From positions 310,001-374,000 of the forward strand of contig NZ_CP113089.1 of NCBI RefSeq assembly GCF_026625045.1: DNA of 64,000 nt. Reading direction: 5' to 3'. A program made the position numbers and the translations under genes. Source of the stretch: Microcella daejeonensis (GTDB taxonomy: Bacteria; Actinomycetota; Actinomycetes; Actinomycetales; Microbacteriaceae). The notes under the pieces are model-generated. The model had not been told where the DNA came from, ran no database searches, and was given only the letters and a program-made list of their open reading frames with translations. Positions 1 through 7,194 of the stretch are shown in pieces (within the stretch, counting starts at the first letter, position 1; each line of letters starts with the position of its first letter).

Positions 1-1206
1 CTCGGCCAGCGAGCGGTCGAAGTCGACGAGCTCGACGGTGACGGCGTCCCCCGCCGCGACGTCGAGACCCGCGGCCGTCACGACGAGGGCCTCGAGGGCC
101 GCGGCGTTCGTGCCGGCGGCGGCCTCGCGGTCGACGGCGACGGAGACGGTCTGCCGACCGATGTCGCCGGCCGGGATGCTCCTGACCTCGACGACGCGGT
201 TGTTGGCGTTCGTGCGATCGGTGGTCTCGGCGGCGTAGGTGCCGGCATCCTGCTCGTCGCCGGGGACGGCGATGTTGTCGGGGCCGAGCACGCCCGCGGC
301 CCCGCCCGCCCCGCCGGTGTACTCCTCCGAGGTGGTCGACTCGGTCAGCGGCACGGCGCCCTCGGCCGCCTCGTAGGTCTCGCTGGTCCGCTCGATCGAC
401 TCCGAGACCACGTCGGCGCTCACAACGACGCTCGCGTTCCCGGGCCCGACGACGCGCTCGACCATGGCGAGCACCTCGCCCTGCACGCGCTCCGCATGGT
501 CGCCGGATGCCCCGCCGATCCCTCCCGTCGGACCGGTGCCCACCGCCGACAGCACCGTGCCGGCGGCATCCACCACGGCCACGTCGCTCGCCGCGAGCCC
601 CTCGACGGAGGCCGACACGAGGTTGACGATCGCCGAGACCTGCTCGGTGCCGAGCTGGGCGTTCGGGCTGGTGGCGAGGAAGACGGAGGCGGTGGGCGCG
701 ACCCGCTCCTCGGTGAAGACCGACTCCTCCGGCAGGGCGAGCCGCACGGTCGCGGTCTCGACGCCCTCCATGGCGCCGACGGTGGCGGCGAGCTCGCCCT
801 CGAGCGCGCGCTGCCAGGTGACGCTCTGCTGGAAGTCGCTCGCGGTCACGCCCATCTGGTCGAGGAGGGCGTAGCCGGCGCTCTGCTCGCCGGGCAGGCC
901 GGCCGAGGCGAGGGCGAGGCGCTGCTCGTAGACCTGCGCCTCGGGCACGAGCACCGAGGAGCCGCCGCCGGCGAGCTCGTAGGGCACGCCGGCCGACTGC
1001 AGCTGCTCGACGACCGCGCTCGCATCGGCGGGGGCGAGGCCGCTGAACAGCGGCGCCATCGTGGGGCGCGAGAGCCAGCTGGTGAGGGCGATCGTGCCGA
1101 GCACGAGGGCGGCGACGCCGATGAGCGCGATCGTGCGCTGCGCGACGCTGAAGCCCTGAGCGGATGCCGCGAGGCGGCGCCACGCGGAGGTCACGGCGGC
1201 GGGCAT
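1..1206 (-). CDS. fliF: Flagellar MS-ring protein FliF (3' end outside window)
   Basis: FliF forms the membrane MS ring on which the basal body, the C ring and the export gate assemble. The reading frame starts at ATG 1206 and stays open to the window edge, giving about 402 residues; the rest lies left of base 1. A membrane helix is visible at residues 23-40 (IALIGVAALVLGTIAL), followed by the typical ring-building region (MAPLFSGL, then about residue 90 ASAGLPGEQSAGYALLD). The ATG overlaps the fliE stop codon by one base, so the two are translationally coupled as the fourth and third genes of flgB-flgC-fliE-fliF. The C-terminal second membrane helix and FliG-binding tail are not in the window. 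Confidence 0.93.
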   Translation of the reverse strand, partial: MPAAVTSAWRRLAASAQGFSVAQRTIALIGVAALVLGTIALTSWLSRPTMAPLFSGLAPADASAVVEQLQSAGVPYELAGGGSSVLVPEAQVYEQRLALASAGLPGEQSAGYALLDQMGVTASDFQQSVTWQRALEGELAATVGAMEGVETATVRLALPEESVFTEERVAPTASVFLATSPNAQLGTEQVSAIVNLVSASVEGLAASDVAVVDAAGTVLSAVGTGPTGGIGGASGDHAERVQGEVLAMVERVVGPGNASVVVSADVVSESIERTSETYEAAEGAVPLTESTTSEEYTGGAGGAAGVLGPDNIAVPGDEQDAGTYAAETTDRTNANNRVVEVRSIPAGDIGRQTVSVAVDREAAAGTNAAALEALVVTAAGLDVAAGDAVTVELVDFDRSLAE

Positions 1207-1517
1207 CAGGCCTGCATCCGCATCACGTCGTTGAAGGCCTCGATGCCCTTGTTGCGCATCGTCGTCATGACCTCGAGCGTGAGGCTGGCGCGCGAGGAGG
1301 CGATCGTCGCGGCGTGCAGATCGGTGAGGTCGCCCGTGACCGCGGCGAGGGCGAGGCTGTTGCTCTCGGCGCCGAGGCGCTGGGCCTCGTCGACGGCGCC
1401 GGCGAGCTGCCCGGCGAACCCGGAGCCGCCGTCGGCGGCCGGGGGCGCGCCGATCGCGGCGACGGCCGGCTCGGGCGGGGTGATCCCGCCGAGCGGGGAG
1501 AGGGGGGCGATGGGCAT
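1206..1517 (-). CDS. fliE: Flagellar hook-basal body protein FliE
   Basis: A 103-residue protein, the usual FliE size, that links the MS ring to the proximal rod. The first 40 residues are rich in proline, glycine and alanine. The conserved helical C-terminal half follows, ending with SLTLEVMTTMRNKGIEAF, the typical FliE tail. The ATG at 1517 overlaps the last base of the flgC stop codon and its own stop overlaps the fliF start. A longer upstream open frame in this register is arginine-rich antisense of flgC and was not used. Confidence 0.92.
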   Translation of the reverse strand: MPIAPLSPLGGITPPEPAVAAIGAPPAADGGSGFAGQLAGAVDEAQRLGAESNSLALAAVTGDLTDLHAATIASSRASLTLEVMTTMRNKGIEAFNDVMRMQA

Positions 1518-1909
1518 CAGCTGCGTCCGATCTCGAGGGCGGCCAGGTAGGTCTCGCGCGCGCGGTCGACGACCGCGGCATTCGCCTGGTAGCCGCGCTG
1601 GGCCATGATGAGGGCGCCCATCTGGGCCGCCATGTCGATGTCGGGGAAGCGCACCATGCCGTCCTCGTCGGCGAGCGGGTGGTCGGGCTGGTAGGCCAGC
1701 CGCCCCTCCGGATCGCCGAAGGCCGCCCCGGCGACCATGACGCCGCCGACCCCCTCGGCCTCGCGCGCGACGACGTAGCGCGCCTGGAAGGCGTCGCCGT
1801 CGGTGCCCGTGACGGTGTTGACGTTGGCCATGTTGTCGCTGACGGCGTCGAGCCACTTGCGGTGCACGGTCAGCGCGGTGCCGGCGATGCCGATCGCGTC
1901 GAGCGCCAT
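1517..1909 (-). CDS. flgC: Flagellar proximal rod protein FlgC
   Basis: A 130-residue rod subunit of the flagellar axial family. The N-terminal helix has the family signature (WLDAVSDNMANVNTVT, about residues 19-34) and the C-terminal helix the matching rod motif (MAAQMGALIMAQRGYQANA, about residues 93-111), which pack together in the rod. The gene is coupled on both sides by one-base start/stop overlaps with flgB and fliE. It should be transcribed from the sigma28-type promoter upstream of flgB. Confidence 0.93.
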   Translation of the reverse strand: MALDAIGIAGTALTVHRKWLDAVSDNMANVNTVTGTDGDAFQARYVVAREAEGVGGVMVAGAAFGDPEGRLAYQPDHPLADEDGMVRFPDIDMAAQMGALIMAQRGYQANAAVVDRARETYLAALEIGRS

Positions 1910-2250
1910 CAGCTCGTCCTCAGCACGGAGCGGACGCTCTGGAACTGGCCGTCCATCGCGCGGGAGGCGAACTGGAAGCGCAGCACCGTGTCGACGTTCG
2001 AGATGGTCTCGGTGTCGAGGTTGACGTTGTTGCCGTCGAGGCGCGTGGGCTCGAGCGAGCGCTCCATGCTGGGGTCGACGCGGCCCGAGCCGTCGCGGAT
2101 GGAGTCGGCCAGGGCATCCTCGAAGGCGACGCGCTGGGCGCGGAAACCGGGGGTGCTGACGTTGGCGATGTTGTCGGCGATGGCGCGCTGGCGCGCCGCG
2201 AGGCCGGTGAGCGCGCTCTCCAGAGCGGTCGCGGTGACGGAGTCGATCAC
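1909..2250 (-). CDS. flgB: Flagellar proximal rod protein FlgB
   Basis: A rod subunit of about 113 residues. The axial-family motif AIADNIANVSTPGFRAQRV lies near the N terminus. I place the start at GTG 2250 because AAGGGG lies 8 bases upstream and the protein then begins at the usual FlgB position. A GTG at 2277 in the same frame would add nine residues without a better ribosome site. This is the first gene of the flgB-flgC-fliE-fliF unit and follows a 27-bp sigma28-like promoter after an untranslated leader of about 90 bases. Confidence 0.88.
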   Translation of the reverse strand: MIDSVTATALESALTGLAARQRAIADNIANVSTPGFRAQRVAFEDALADSIRDGSGRVDPSMERSLEPTRLDGNNVNLDTETISNVDTVLRFQFASRAMDGQFQSVRSVLRTS

Positions 2251-2344
2251 GGGTGGTGCCCCTTGCTCGTCGGGCACCGTGCGGTGCTGCCGAAGGGTGG
2301 CCGATCCATGGCCGGGAGTCGAGCGATCCGTGCTCTGATGCCGA

Positions 2345-2371
2345 CTATCGGCACCGCCCTGCGCGCCGTTA
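2345..2371 (-). promoter_or_regulatory. Sigma28-type promoter of flgB operon
   Basis: Read on the minus strand: TAACGGCG, 11 bases, GCCGATAG. This fits the flagellar sigma factor pattern (TAAAGTTT-N11-GCCGATAA), and two further copies with identical spacing precede fliC and flgN. The TAA of the -35 box is also the stop codon of the upstream FliT-like gene, so promoter and gene end overlap. The leader to flgB is about 90 bases. Confidence 0.8.
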
Positions 2372-2719
2372 GGCGGAACGGTCGAGCAGCAGCGGCGTCG
2401 TCGAGGGGCGCGGGGCCGTCTCGCGCAGGGCGCCGCGATGCCGTTCGATCTCCTGCTGCACGTCCCGCGTCTGCCGGGCGCGCTCCTCGATGAGGGCGAG
2501 GATGCTCCGTGCGCGCTCGGCGAGCTGCGCGGGCAGCGCTCCCGCTCCGGCGGGCGCCTGCCAGGCCGAGCCGTCCGTCAGGGGGCGCTCGACAGGCGCG
2601 CGCGCCGGCTCGCCCGCGTCGGCGGCCATCAGGGCGACGAGGCTGGGGGTGGGCGGGATGCGGCGCTCGAGGTCGTCGAGCACGCGCGCCCAGGTCTCGA
2701 CGGCCGGCTCAGCCGACAC
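2369..2719 (-). CDS. FliT-like small flagellar protein after fliS
   Basis: A 116-residue, mostly helical protein starting at GTG 2719, which overlaps the end of fliS by 11 bases (ribosome restart on the coupled message). The C-terminal part has a charged helix suited to coiled-coil formation (LAERARSILALIEERARQTR, about residues 66-85). In many bacteria the slot after fliS holds FliT, a chaperone for the cap protein FliD; position and size suggest that role here, but I see no decisive sequence signature. The stop codon TAA doubles as the -35 start of the flgB promoter. Confidence 0.72.
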   Translation of the reverse strand: MSAEPAVETWARVLDDLERRIPPTPSLVALMAADAGEPARAPVERPLTDGSAWQAPAGAGALPAQLAERARSILALIEERARQTRDVQQEIERHRGALRETAPRPSTTPLLLDRSA

Positions 2720-3134
2720 CGCGGATCCCGTCGAGGGGGACGGCGACGGCGGGCTCGGCCGCGAGGCTCTCCGCCGCATCCCGCCACGCCTCGCGCAGGG
2801 GGGCGACGACGCGCGCGCAGGCGCGGGTGATCGTCGGGTCGTGGTCGATCCCCGCGCGCAGCAGCTGCGTGGTGAGGTGACCGTAGAGCGCGAGCAGCTG
2901 GGGGCCGCCCTCCCACGCGTCGACGTCGAGACTGCCCATGAGCTCGGCGACGATCGCCTGCGCGTTGCCGAGGGAGCGCCGTTCCGCCTCGCGGTCCTGC
3001 GCATCCTGAGCCTCGGCGGCCCGGTCGAGGTCGAGCGCGAGGCGGTCCATGAGCATGACGAGCAGCCGCGCCGGCGACGCCGAGAGGACGGCATCGCGGC
3101 GGTACTGCGCGAGCATCCGCTCCGCCGCGGTCAC
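2709..3134 (-). CDS. fliS: Flagellin export chaperone FliS
   Basis: A 141-residue protein that binds flagellin in the cytoplasm and keeps it unfolded for export. The family pattern is seen near the N terminus (AQYRRDAVLSASPARLLVML) and in the following helices up to about residue 120. I use GTG 3134, which overlaps the fliD stop as GTGA and has AGAGG upstream. ATG 3116 is the alternative and would remove six residues. The order fliD-fliS-(fliT-like) is the classic late flagellar cassette, and fliC lies just upstream. Confidence 0.88.
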   Translation of the reverse strand: MTAAERMLAQYRRDAVLSASPARLLVMLMDRLALDLDRAAEAQDAQDREAERRSLGNAQAIVAELMGSLDVDAWEGGPQLLALYGHLTTQLLRAGIDHDPTITRACARVVAPLREAWRDAAESLAAEPAVAVPLDGIRGVG

Positions 3135-4525
3135 GACGGCCTCTGCATCGTCGGCAGCGAGGAGAGCTGCGAGCTGAGCCACGAGCCCTGAGCGTTGAGC
3201 GAGCCCAGCTGCACCTCGAGTGCGGCGTAGGTGCGCTCGAGCGTGGCGCGGCGCGATTCCAGGCGGCGATCCCAGCTCGCGATCTGGCTGCCGAGATCGG
3301 TGATGCGCTGCTCCTGGCCCTCGATGCGGCGCGTGAGGAGGCCGTCGAAGCGGTCGCTCATGGTCTCGACCGCGCTCTCGACCCGGGCGCTCAGCGCGGC
3401 GACGGTCGCGAGGGTTCCGGCCGGGTCGTCCTCGAGCGCGGCGGCGAAGCGCTCCGCGTCGAACTCGACGGCGCCGGTGGCGCTGAAGCTCAGTCCGATC
3501 GTGGAGGGCGAGACGCCGTCGACGGGTCGGCCGACCGCCTCGGTGACGCGGTTGCGCACGTCGCGGGCGGTCGAGTCGCCGGTGAGCACGCCCGCGCGCG
3601 TCGTGGGCGATCCGGTCGAGCCCGTCGACGTGGTGACGGCCGTGACGGAGGAGAGGTAGTCGAGCACGCCCTTGATGGCGGTGCCGAGCCCCGCGGCGGC
3701 CTCGCTGATCGCGGCCTGGTCGCGGGTGATGGAGATCGTGGTCGTGCCCGTGGTCCCGGCGGCGATCTCGAGCGAGACGCCGGGGAGGAGATCGTCGAAG
3801 GTCGAGCCCGCGGCGGTGCGGGTCTGCTCGGCGGCGGTGCCCGCCCAGAGGGTGACCCGGGCGTCGCGCCCCGTCGTGACGATGGCGGCCCCGGGTTCGG
3901 CGAGGACGTCGACGGCGGTGCCGGCGGCGACCTCGGCGGCCGTTCCGCGGTAGAGCGAGAAGGCTCCGGCGGCGCCCGTCGCGCCCGCCTGCACCTGCAG
4001 CCGGGAGAGGGGGTCGCCGGTGACGGGGTCGGTGCCGGCCGACACGGCGGTGGCGGCGAGCCCGAGGCCCGCGTCGCGCAGCGCGGTCGCGACGTCGGCG
4101 GCCGAGCCGCTCGCGGCGGTGATCTCGTGGGAGGCGCCCTGCGCGTCGACGATCGTGAGGGCGAGCGGTCCCGCTCCCCAGCCGGCGCTCGCGGCCGTCA
4201 CCCCGGTGTGCGCGGCGGCGGTCGCGTCGATGCGCACGTCGATGCTCCCGGCGGGCGCGCCGGCGGTCGCGCTGACGGTGACGCCCTCGAGCGTCGAGGA
4301 TGCCCGGCTCGGCGTCGTCGTCGCGGCCTCGCCGAGCGAGGCGGCCCGGGTGCCGAGCGTCTGCAGCGTCGAGTTGATCGTCTGCCAGGCGCTGACCTGC
4401 GAGCGCGCCGTGGTGACGGAGTTCTGCAGCTGGCCGCGCGGGATGGCCTCGATCTGCATGAGCGAGGCGATGAGCGAGGCGGAGTCGAGGCCGCTGGAGA
4501 GGCCAGGAAGGCTGATGCCGGCCAT
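3131..4525 (-). CDS. fliD: Flagellar filament cap protein FliD
   Basis: A 464-residue filament cap (HAP2), which helps flagellin subunits fold at the growing tip. The N terminus has the conserved GLSSGLDSASLIASLMQIE motif (residues 7-25) and a helical D0/D1 segment. The centre is alanine/threonine-rich and beta-like. The C terminus carries the long returning helix (LTRRIEGQEQRITDLGSQIA, about residues 397-416). The start is ATG 4525 with GAGAGGAG upstream. The gap to fliC holds a strong hairpin, so fliD may be read by partial read-through from the fliC promoter or from a promoter I cannot recognise. Confidence 0.92.
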   Translation of the reverse strand: MAGISLPGLSSGLDSASLIASLMQIEAIPRGQLQNSVTTARSQVSAWQTINSTLQTLGTRAASLGEAATTTPSRASSTLEGVTVSATAGAPAGSIDVRIDATAAAHTGVTAASAGWGAGPLALTIVDAQGASHEITAASGSAADVATALRDAGLGLAATAVSAGTDPVTGDPLSRLQVQAGATGAAGAFSLYRGTAAEVAAGTAVDVLAEPGAAIVTTGRDARVTLWAGTAAEQTRTAAGSTFDDLLPGVSLEIAAGTTGTTTISITRDQAAISEAAAGLGTAIKGVLDYLSSVTAVTTSTGSTGSPTTRAGVLTGDSTARDVRNRVTEAVGRPVDGVSPSTIGLSFSATGAVEFDAERFAAALEDDPAGTLATVAALSARVESAVETMSDRFDGLLTRRIEGQEQRITDLGSQIASWDRRLESRRATLERTYAALEVQLGSLNAQGSWLSSQLSSLPTMQRPS

Positions 4526-4584
4526 GTCGCGCTCCTCTCGGGAAGGGTCGGGATGCTCGGGCGGAGGTCGTGGAGGGGTGGCCT

Positions 4585-4624
4585 CCCGGCGGCGAGGGAC
4601 GGTTGAGGGGTCCTCGCCGCCGGG
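4585..4624 (-). terminator. Hairpin terminator downstream of fliC
   Basis: A perfect 13-bp inverted repeat (CCCGGCGGCGAGG at 4585-4597, its complement at 4612-4624) with a 14-base loop, 20 bases after the fliC stop. There is no T-run, as is usual in high-GC actinobacteria. It probably limits read-through from the abundant flagellin message into fliD. Confidence 0.75.
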
Positions 4625-4643
4625 CGGTCGTGAGCCGGAGGGC

Positions 4644-5474
4644 TTAGCCCAGGAGCTGGAGCACGCCCTGCGGCAGCTGGTTCGCCTGCGCGAGCATGGC
4701 GGTACCGGCCTGGCTGAGGATCTGCGAGCGGGTGAACTGCGACATCTCGGCCGCCATGTCCGTGTCGCGGATCCGGCTGTTCGACGCCGACAGGTTCTCG
4801 ACGGCGACGTTCAGGTTGTTGATGGTGCGCTCGAAGCGGTTCTGCACCGCACCGAGCTCGGAGCGCGCGGTCGAGATGTTCGCGATCTCCGTGTCGATCG
4901 CCGTGATCGACGCCTGCGCCGCGGTCGCATCGGTGTAGGTCAGGGCGGCCAGCGTGCCGCCCAGGGCCTCGACATCGGCCGTGAGGTTCACCGTGATCTG
5001 GCTGGCCGCATCTCCGTCAGCGCCGACCTGGAAGGTGAGCGACGCCGGTGCGGCGGTGCTCAGCAGGTCGATGCCGTTGAAGTTCGTCGACTGGCCGATG
5101 CGGGTGAGCTCGGCGGCGAGCTGGTCCGACTCGGTCTTGATCGCCGTCCGAGCGGCGGGGTTGTTCGAGTCGTTGCCAGCCTGGACGGCGAGGTCGCGCA
5201 TGCGCTGCAGCGTCGAGTGCACCTCGTTGAGGGCGCCCTCCGCGGTCTGCACGACCGAGATGCCGTCCTGCGCGTTGCGGCCGGCGACCTTGAGGCCGCC
5301 GATCTGCGCCTTCAGGCCCTCCGAGATGGCCAGACCGGCCGCGTCGTCGCCGGCGCGGTTGATGCGCAGGCCGCTCGAGAGCTTCTCGAGCGACTTGCTC
5401 AGGTCGTTCTGCGTCACCGACAGGTTGCGGTAGGCGTTGAGGCCGGCGATGTTGGTGTTGATCTGCATACCCAT
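4644..5474 (-). CDS. fliC: Flagellin
   Basis: The filament subunit, 276 residues. The N terminus (MGMQINTNIAGLNAYRNL) and C terminus (about residues 195-276, ending with QANQLPQGVLQLLG) are canonical D0/D1 helices. Only about 60 residues lie between them, so this is a short flagellin without the surface-exposed D2/D3 domains. The first ATG (5474) is supported by GGAGG six bases upstream. The gene has its own sigma28-type promoter and a structured leader with features of CsrA control. It is followed by a strong hairpin and the fliD-fliS cassette. Confidence 0.96.
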   Translation of the reverse strand: MGMQINTNIAGLNAYRNLSVTQNDLSKSLEKLSSGLRINRAGDDAAGLAISEGLKAQIGGLKVAGRNAQDGISVVQTAEGALNEVHSTLQRMRDLAVQAGNDSNNPAARTAIKTESDQLAAELTRIGQSTNFNGIDLLSTAAPASLTFQVGADGDAASQITVNLTADVEALGGTLAALTYTDATAAQASITAIDTEIANISTARSELGAVQNRFERTINNLNVAVENLSASNSRIRDTDMAAEMSQFTRSQILSQAGTAMLAQANQLPQGVLQLLG

Positions 5475-5480
5475 GGTGTT

Positions 5481-5524
5481 CCTCCGTGATGTGGGTGGTG
5501 TGTCGCCACCCCGTCCGTGGGGTG
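5481..5524 (-). promoter_or_regulatory. Flagellin leader with candidate CsrA-binding hairpin and SD site
   Basis: On the transcript, CACCCC and GGGGTG pair (5507-5524) and present the hexaloop ACGGAC, with GGA in the loop. About 20 bases further down the Shine-Dalgarno is embedded in ACGGAGG (5481-5488). A GGA-loop hairpin plus a second GGA site overlapping the ribosome site is the arrangement by which CsrA represses flagellin (hag) translation in Bacillus, relieved by FliW. fliW is encoded in this window. The reading is inference from sequence. Confidence 0.5.
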
Positions 5525-5534
5525 ACGCTGAGCA

Positions 5535-5561
5535 CTCTCGGCAGGGCCGGAGCGTTCGTTA
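5535..5561 (-). promoter_or_regulatory. Sigma28-type promoter of fliC
   Basis: Minus-strand TAACGAAC, 11 bases, GCCGAGAG, located between the end of the fliA-like gene and fliC. It has the same core and spacing as the flgB and flgN promoters. The expected start point is near 5528, giving a leader of about 54 bases. Confidence 0.8.
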
Positions 5562-5566
5562 GGGGG

Positions 5567-6409
5567 TCAGCTCGCCTCGGCGAGATCGGCACCGCGGCGG
5601 GCGGCGAGGGCCATCGCGTGCTGCAGCTCGCCGAAGCGGGCGAGGTAGGCGGCCTGCCGGCTCGCGACCGCGGCGGCGACGGGCTCGACCGCGGCGGCCG
5701 CATCCGCCCGCAGCTCGGCGACCGCGGTGCGCAGCAGCTGCATCGCCTGGCTGCGCTGCTGCGAGACCGCGGAGTGCGTGACCCCGAGCTCTGCCGCGAT
5801 CTCGGTGACGGAGCGGTCGTTGTAGAACAGGTCGACGACGATGCGCCGCATCCGCTCGGGCAGCGCGGCGATGGCCGCGCGCAGGCGGTGGTCGCGCTCC
5901 GCGATGATCGCGGCCTCCTCGGGGCCGGGCAGCTCGCTGCGCAGGGAGCCGGCGACGTCCTCGTCGATCTCGGTGACGCGGCGCGCGGCGAAGGCGAGGG
6001 TCTCGCGCACGACGGCGGGCGCCTCCCCGAGGGCGGCGGCGAGCTCATCGACGGTGGGGGCACGGTGAAGCTCGCTCGCGAGGCGCTCCTGCAGCGCGGT
6101 GACGGCGGTGATGCGCTGGCGCGTCCCCCGACCCGCCCAGTCCGTGGAGCGCAGCTCGTCGGTGAGCGCTCCGAGGATGCGCTGACGGGCGTAGGCGCCG
6201 AACGGCACGCCCCGCTCGGGGTCGTAGGCCTCGGCCGCGGTGATGAGGGCGATGGCCCCGACGGAGGCGAGATCCTCCCGCGAGAGGTGCGTCGCACGGG
6301 CGCACAGATCGTTGACCAGGTAGCCCACGAGCGGCAGGTTGGCCACCACGAGAGCGTTGCGATCTCGCCGTTCGGGGGCGCGATCGAACCCGGAGAGTCG
6401 TGTCGTCAT
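5567..6409 (-). CDS. fliA: FliA/WhiG-type flagellar sigma factor
   Basis: A 280-residue sigma-70 family protein that should direct RNA polymerase to the flagellar promoters of this locus. Region 2 is seen at about residues 20-90 (LPLVGYLVNDLCARATHLSR, then YDPERGVPFGAYARQRILGA), region 3 in the middle, and the region 4 helix-turn-helix near residue 210 (SVTEIAAELGVTHSAVSQQR). The start is ATG 6409 with GGGGG about ten bases upstream. A longer open frame to 6583 runs through the palindrome-rich intergenic region and is unlikely to be coding. The C-terminal 50 residues are alanine-rich and extend past region 4. Confidence 0.88.
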   Translation of the reverse strand: MTTRLSGFDRAPERRDRNALVVANLPLVGYLVNDLCARATHLSREDLASVGAIALITAAEAYDPERGVPFGAYARQRILGALTDELRSTDWAGRGTRQRITAVTALQERLASELHRAPTVDELAAALGEAPAVVRETLAFAARRVTEIDEDVAGSLRSELPGPEEAAIIAERDHRLRAAIAALPERMRRIVVDLFYNDRSVTEIAAELGVTHSAVSQQRSQAMQLLRTAVAELRADAAAAVEPVAAAVASRQAAYLARFGELQHAMALAARRGADLAEAS

Positions 6410-6516
6410 CTGCGTAATTCCCCCGTATTGCCTGGTATCAAACCGTGAATCCTCACGACCCCTCGCGTAGACCCTGCCCGGCTCCACCACCCCCTGAACA
6501 CCCCCCACAAGAGGGA

Positions 6517-6561
6517 CCCCCACAGGGAGGGTCCGCACTGTGGGGGACACGTTCTGTCCCC
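6517..6561. promoter_or_regulatory. Nested inverted repeats in the fliA-flgN divergent gap
   Basis: The 270-bp gap between the divergent fliA-like gene and flgN contains CCCCCACAG (6517-6525) and its complement (6538-6546). These interlock with a second perfect repeat, GGGGACA (6543-6549) with TGTCCCC (6555-6561), five-base loop. A weaker GTGCC/GGCAC pair follows at 6564-6583. The two main pairs share bases, so they could form alternative structures or overlapping protein sites. This is the expected place for the master control of the flagellar regulon, but I cannot name the binding factor. Confidence 0.5.
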
Positions 6562-6590
6562 AAGTGCCACGCCCGTGGGGCACCGAGGGC

Positions 6591-6617
6591 TAACGTCGGC
6601 GGCGGTCCTGCCGACAG
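6591..6617 (+). promoter_or_regulatory. Sigma28-type promoter of flgN operon
   Basis: TAACGTCG, 11 bases, GCCGACAG on the plus strand, 61 bases before the flgN start. It is the third copy of the element found upstream of flgB and fliC, with identical spacing. Confidence 0.8.
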
Positions 6618-6678
6618 TGCTCTCTGCGCGGGATGCACCGCTCCCGCACCCCGCATCCCGACCTCGAACGGACCACCC

Positions 6679-7170
6679 ATGAGCGCCGCCGAACTCTCCG
6701 CCGCCCTGTGGCGCGAGCGCGAGCTGCTCGACGGCCTGGTCTACGCCCTGGAGGTCGAGCACCTGCTGCTCACCGCCGGCCGCACCCATCGCCTCGACCG
6801 CGCCTCGCGCGATGTGGAGCGGGTTCTCGGCGGCGTGCGCGACGCCGGGCTCACCCGCGCGGTCGCGGTCGCCGCGGTCGCCGACGCCTGGGCGGCGCCG
6901 GCCGATGCCACGCTCCGCCAGCTCATCGAGCACTCCCCCGACGCCGCCTGGCGGGAGGTGCTCGTCGAGCACCTCGAGGCGCTGACGCGCCTGACGGGGC
7001 AGATCGCCGAGCTGCGCGAGGCCAACAGCAGCCACCTGCGCACCCTGCTCCGCTCGACCGACGAGGTGCTCGCCTCGGGCGTCGAGCAGCGCGATCCCCG
7101 CGCGTACACGGCGCAGGGCGGCTCCGCCGCCGGCGCCGCATCCACCCCTCTGATCTCGAAGGATCTGTAG
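6679..7170 (+). CDS. flgN: FlgN-like flagellar export chaperone
   Basis: A 163-residue helical protein at the head of flgN-flgK-flgL-fliW. FlgN proteins chaperone the hook-filament junction proteins FlgK and FlgL, which are the next two genes. The sequence shows the typical long amphipathic helices (ALWRERELLDGLVYALEVEH near the N terminus, then LRQLIEH and LTGQIAELREANSSHLRTLL in the second half). The start is ATG 6679; no strong ribosome site is visible. A longer in-frame extension to 6445 crosses the promoter and palindromes and is rejected. Confidence 0.82.
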   Translation: MSAAELSAALWRERELLDGLVYALEVEHLLLTAGRTHRLDRASRDVERVLGGVRDAGLTRAVAVAAVADAWAAPADATLRQLIEHSPDAAWREVLVEHLEALTRLTGQIAELREANSSHLRTLLRSTDEVLASGVEQRDPRAYTAQGGSAAGAASTPLISKDL

Positions 7171-7194
7171 ATGATCGCGAACGGCGGCTGAACC

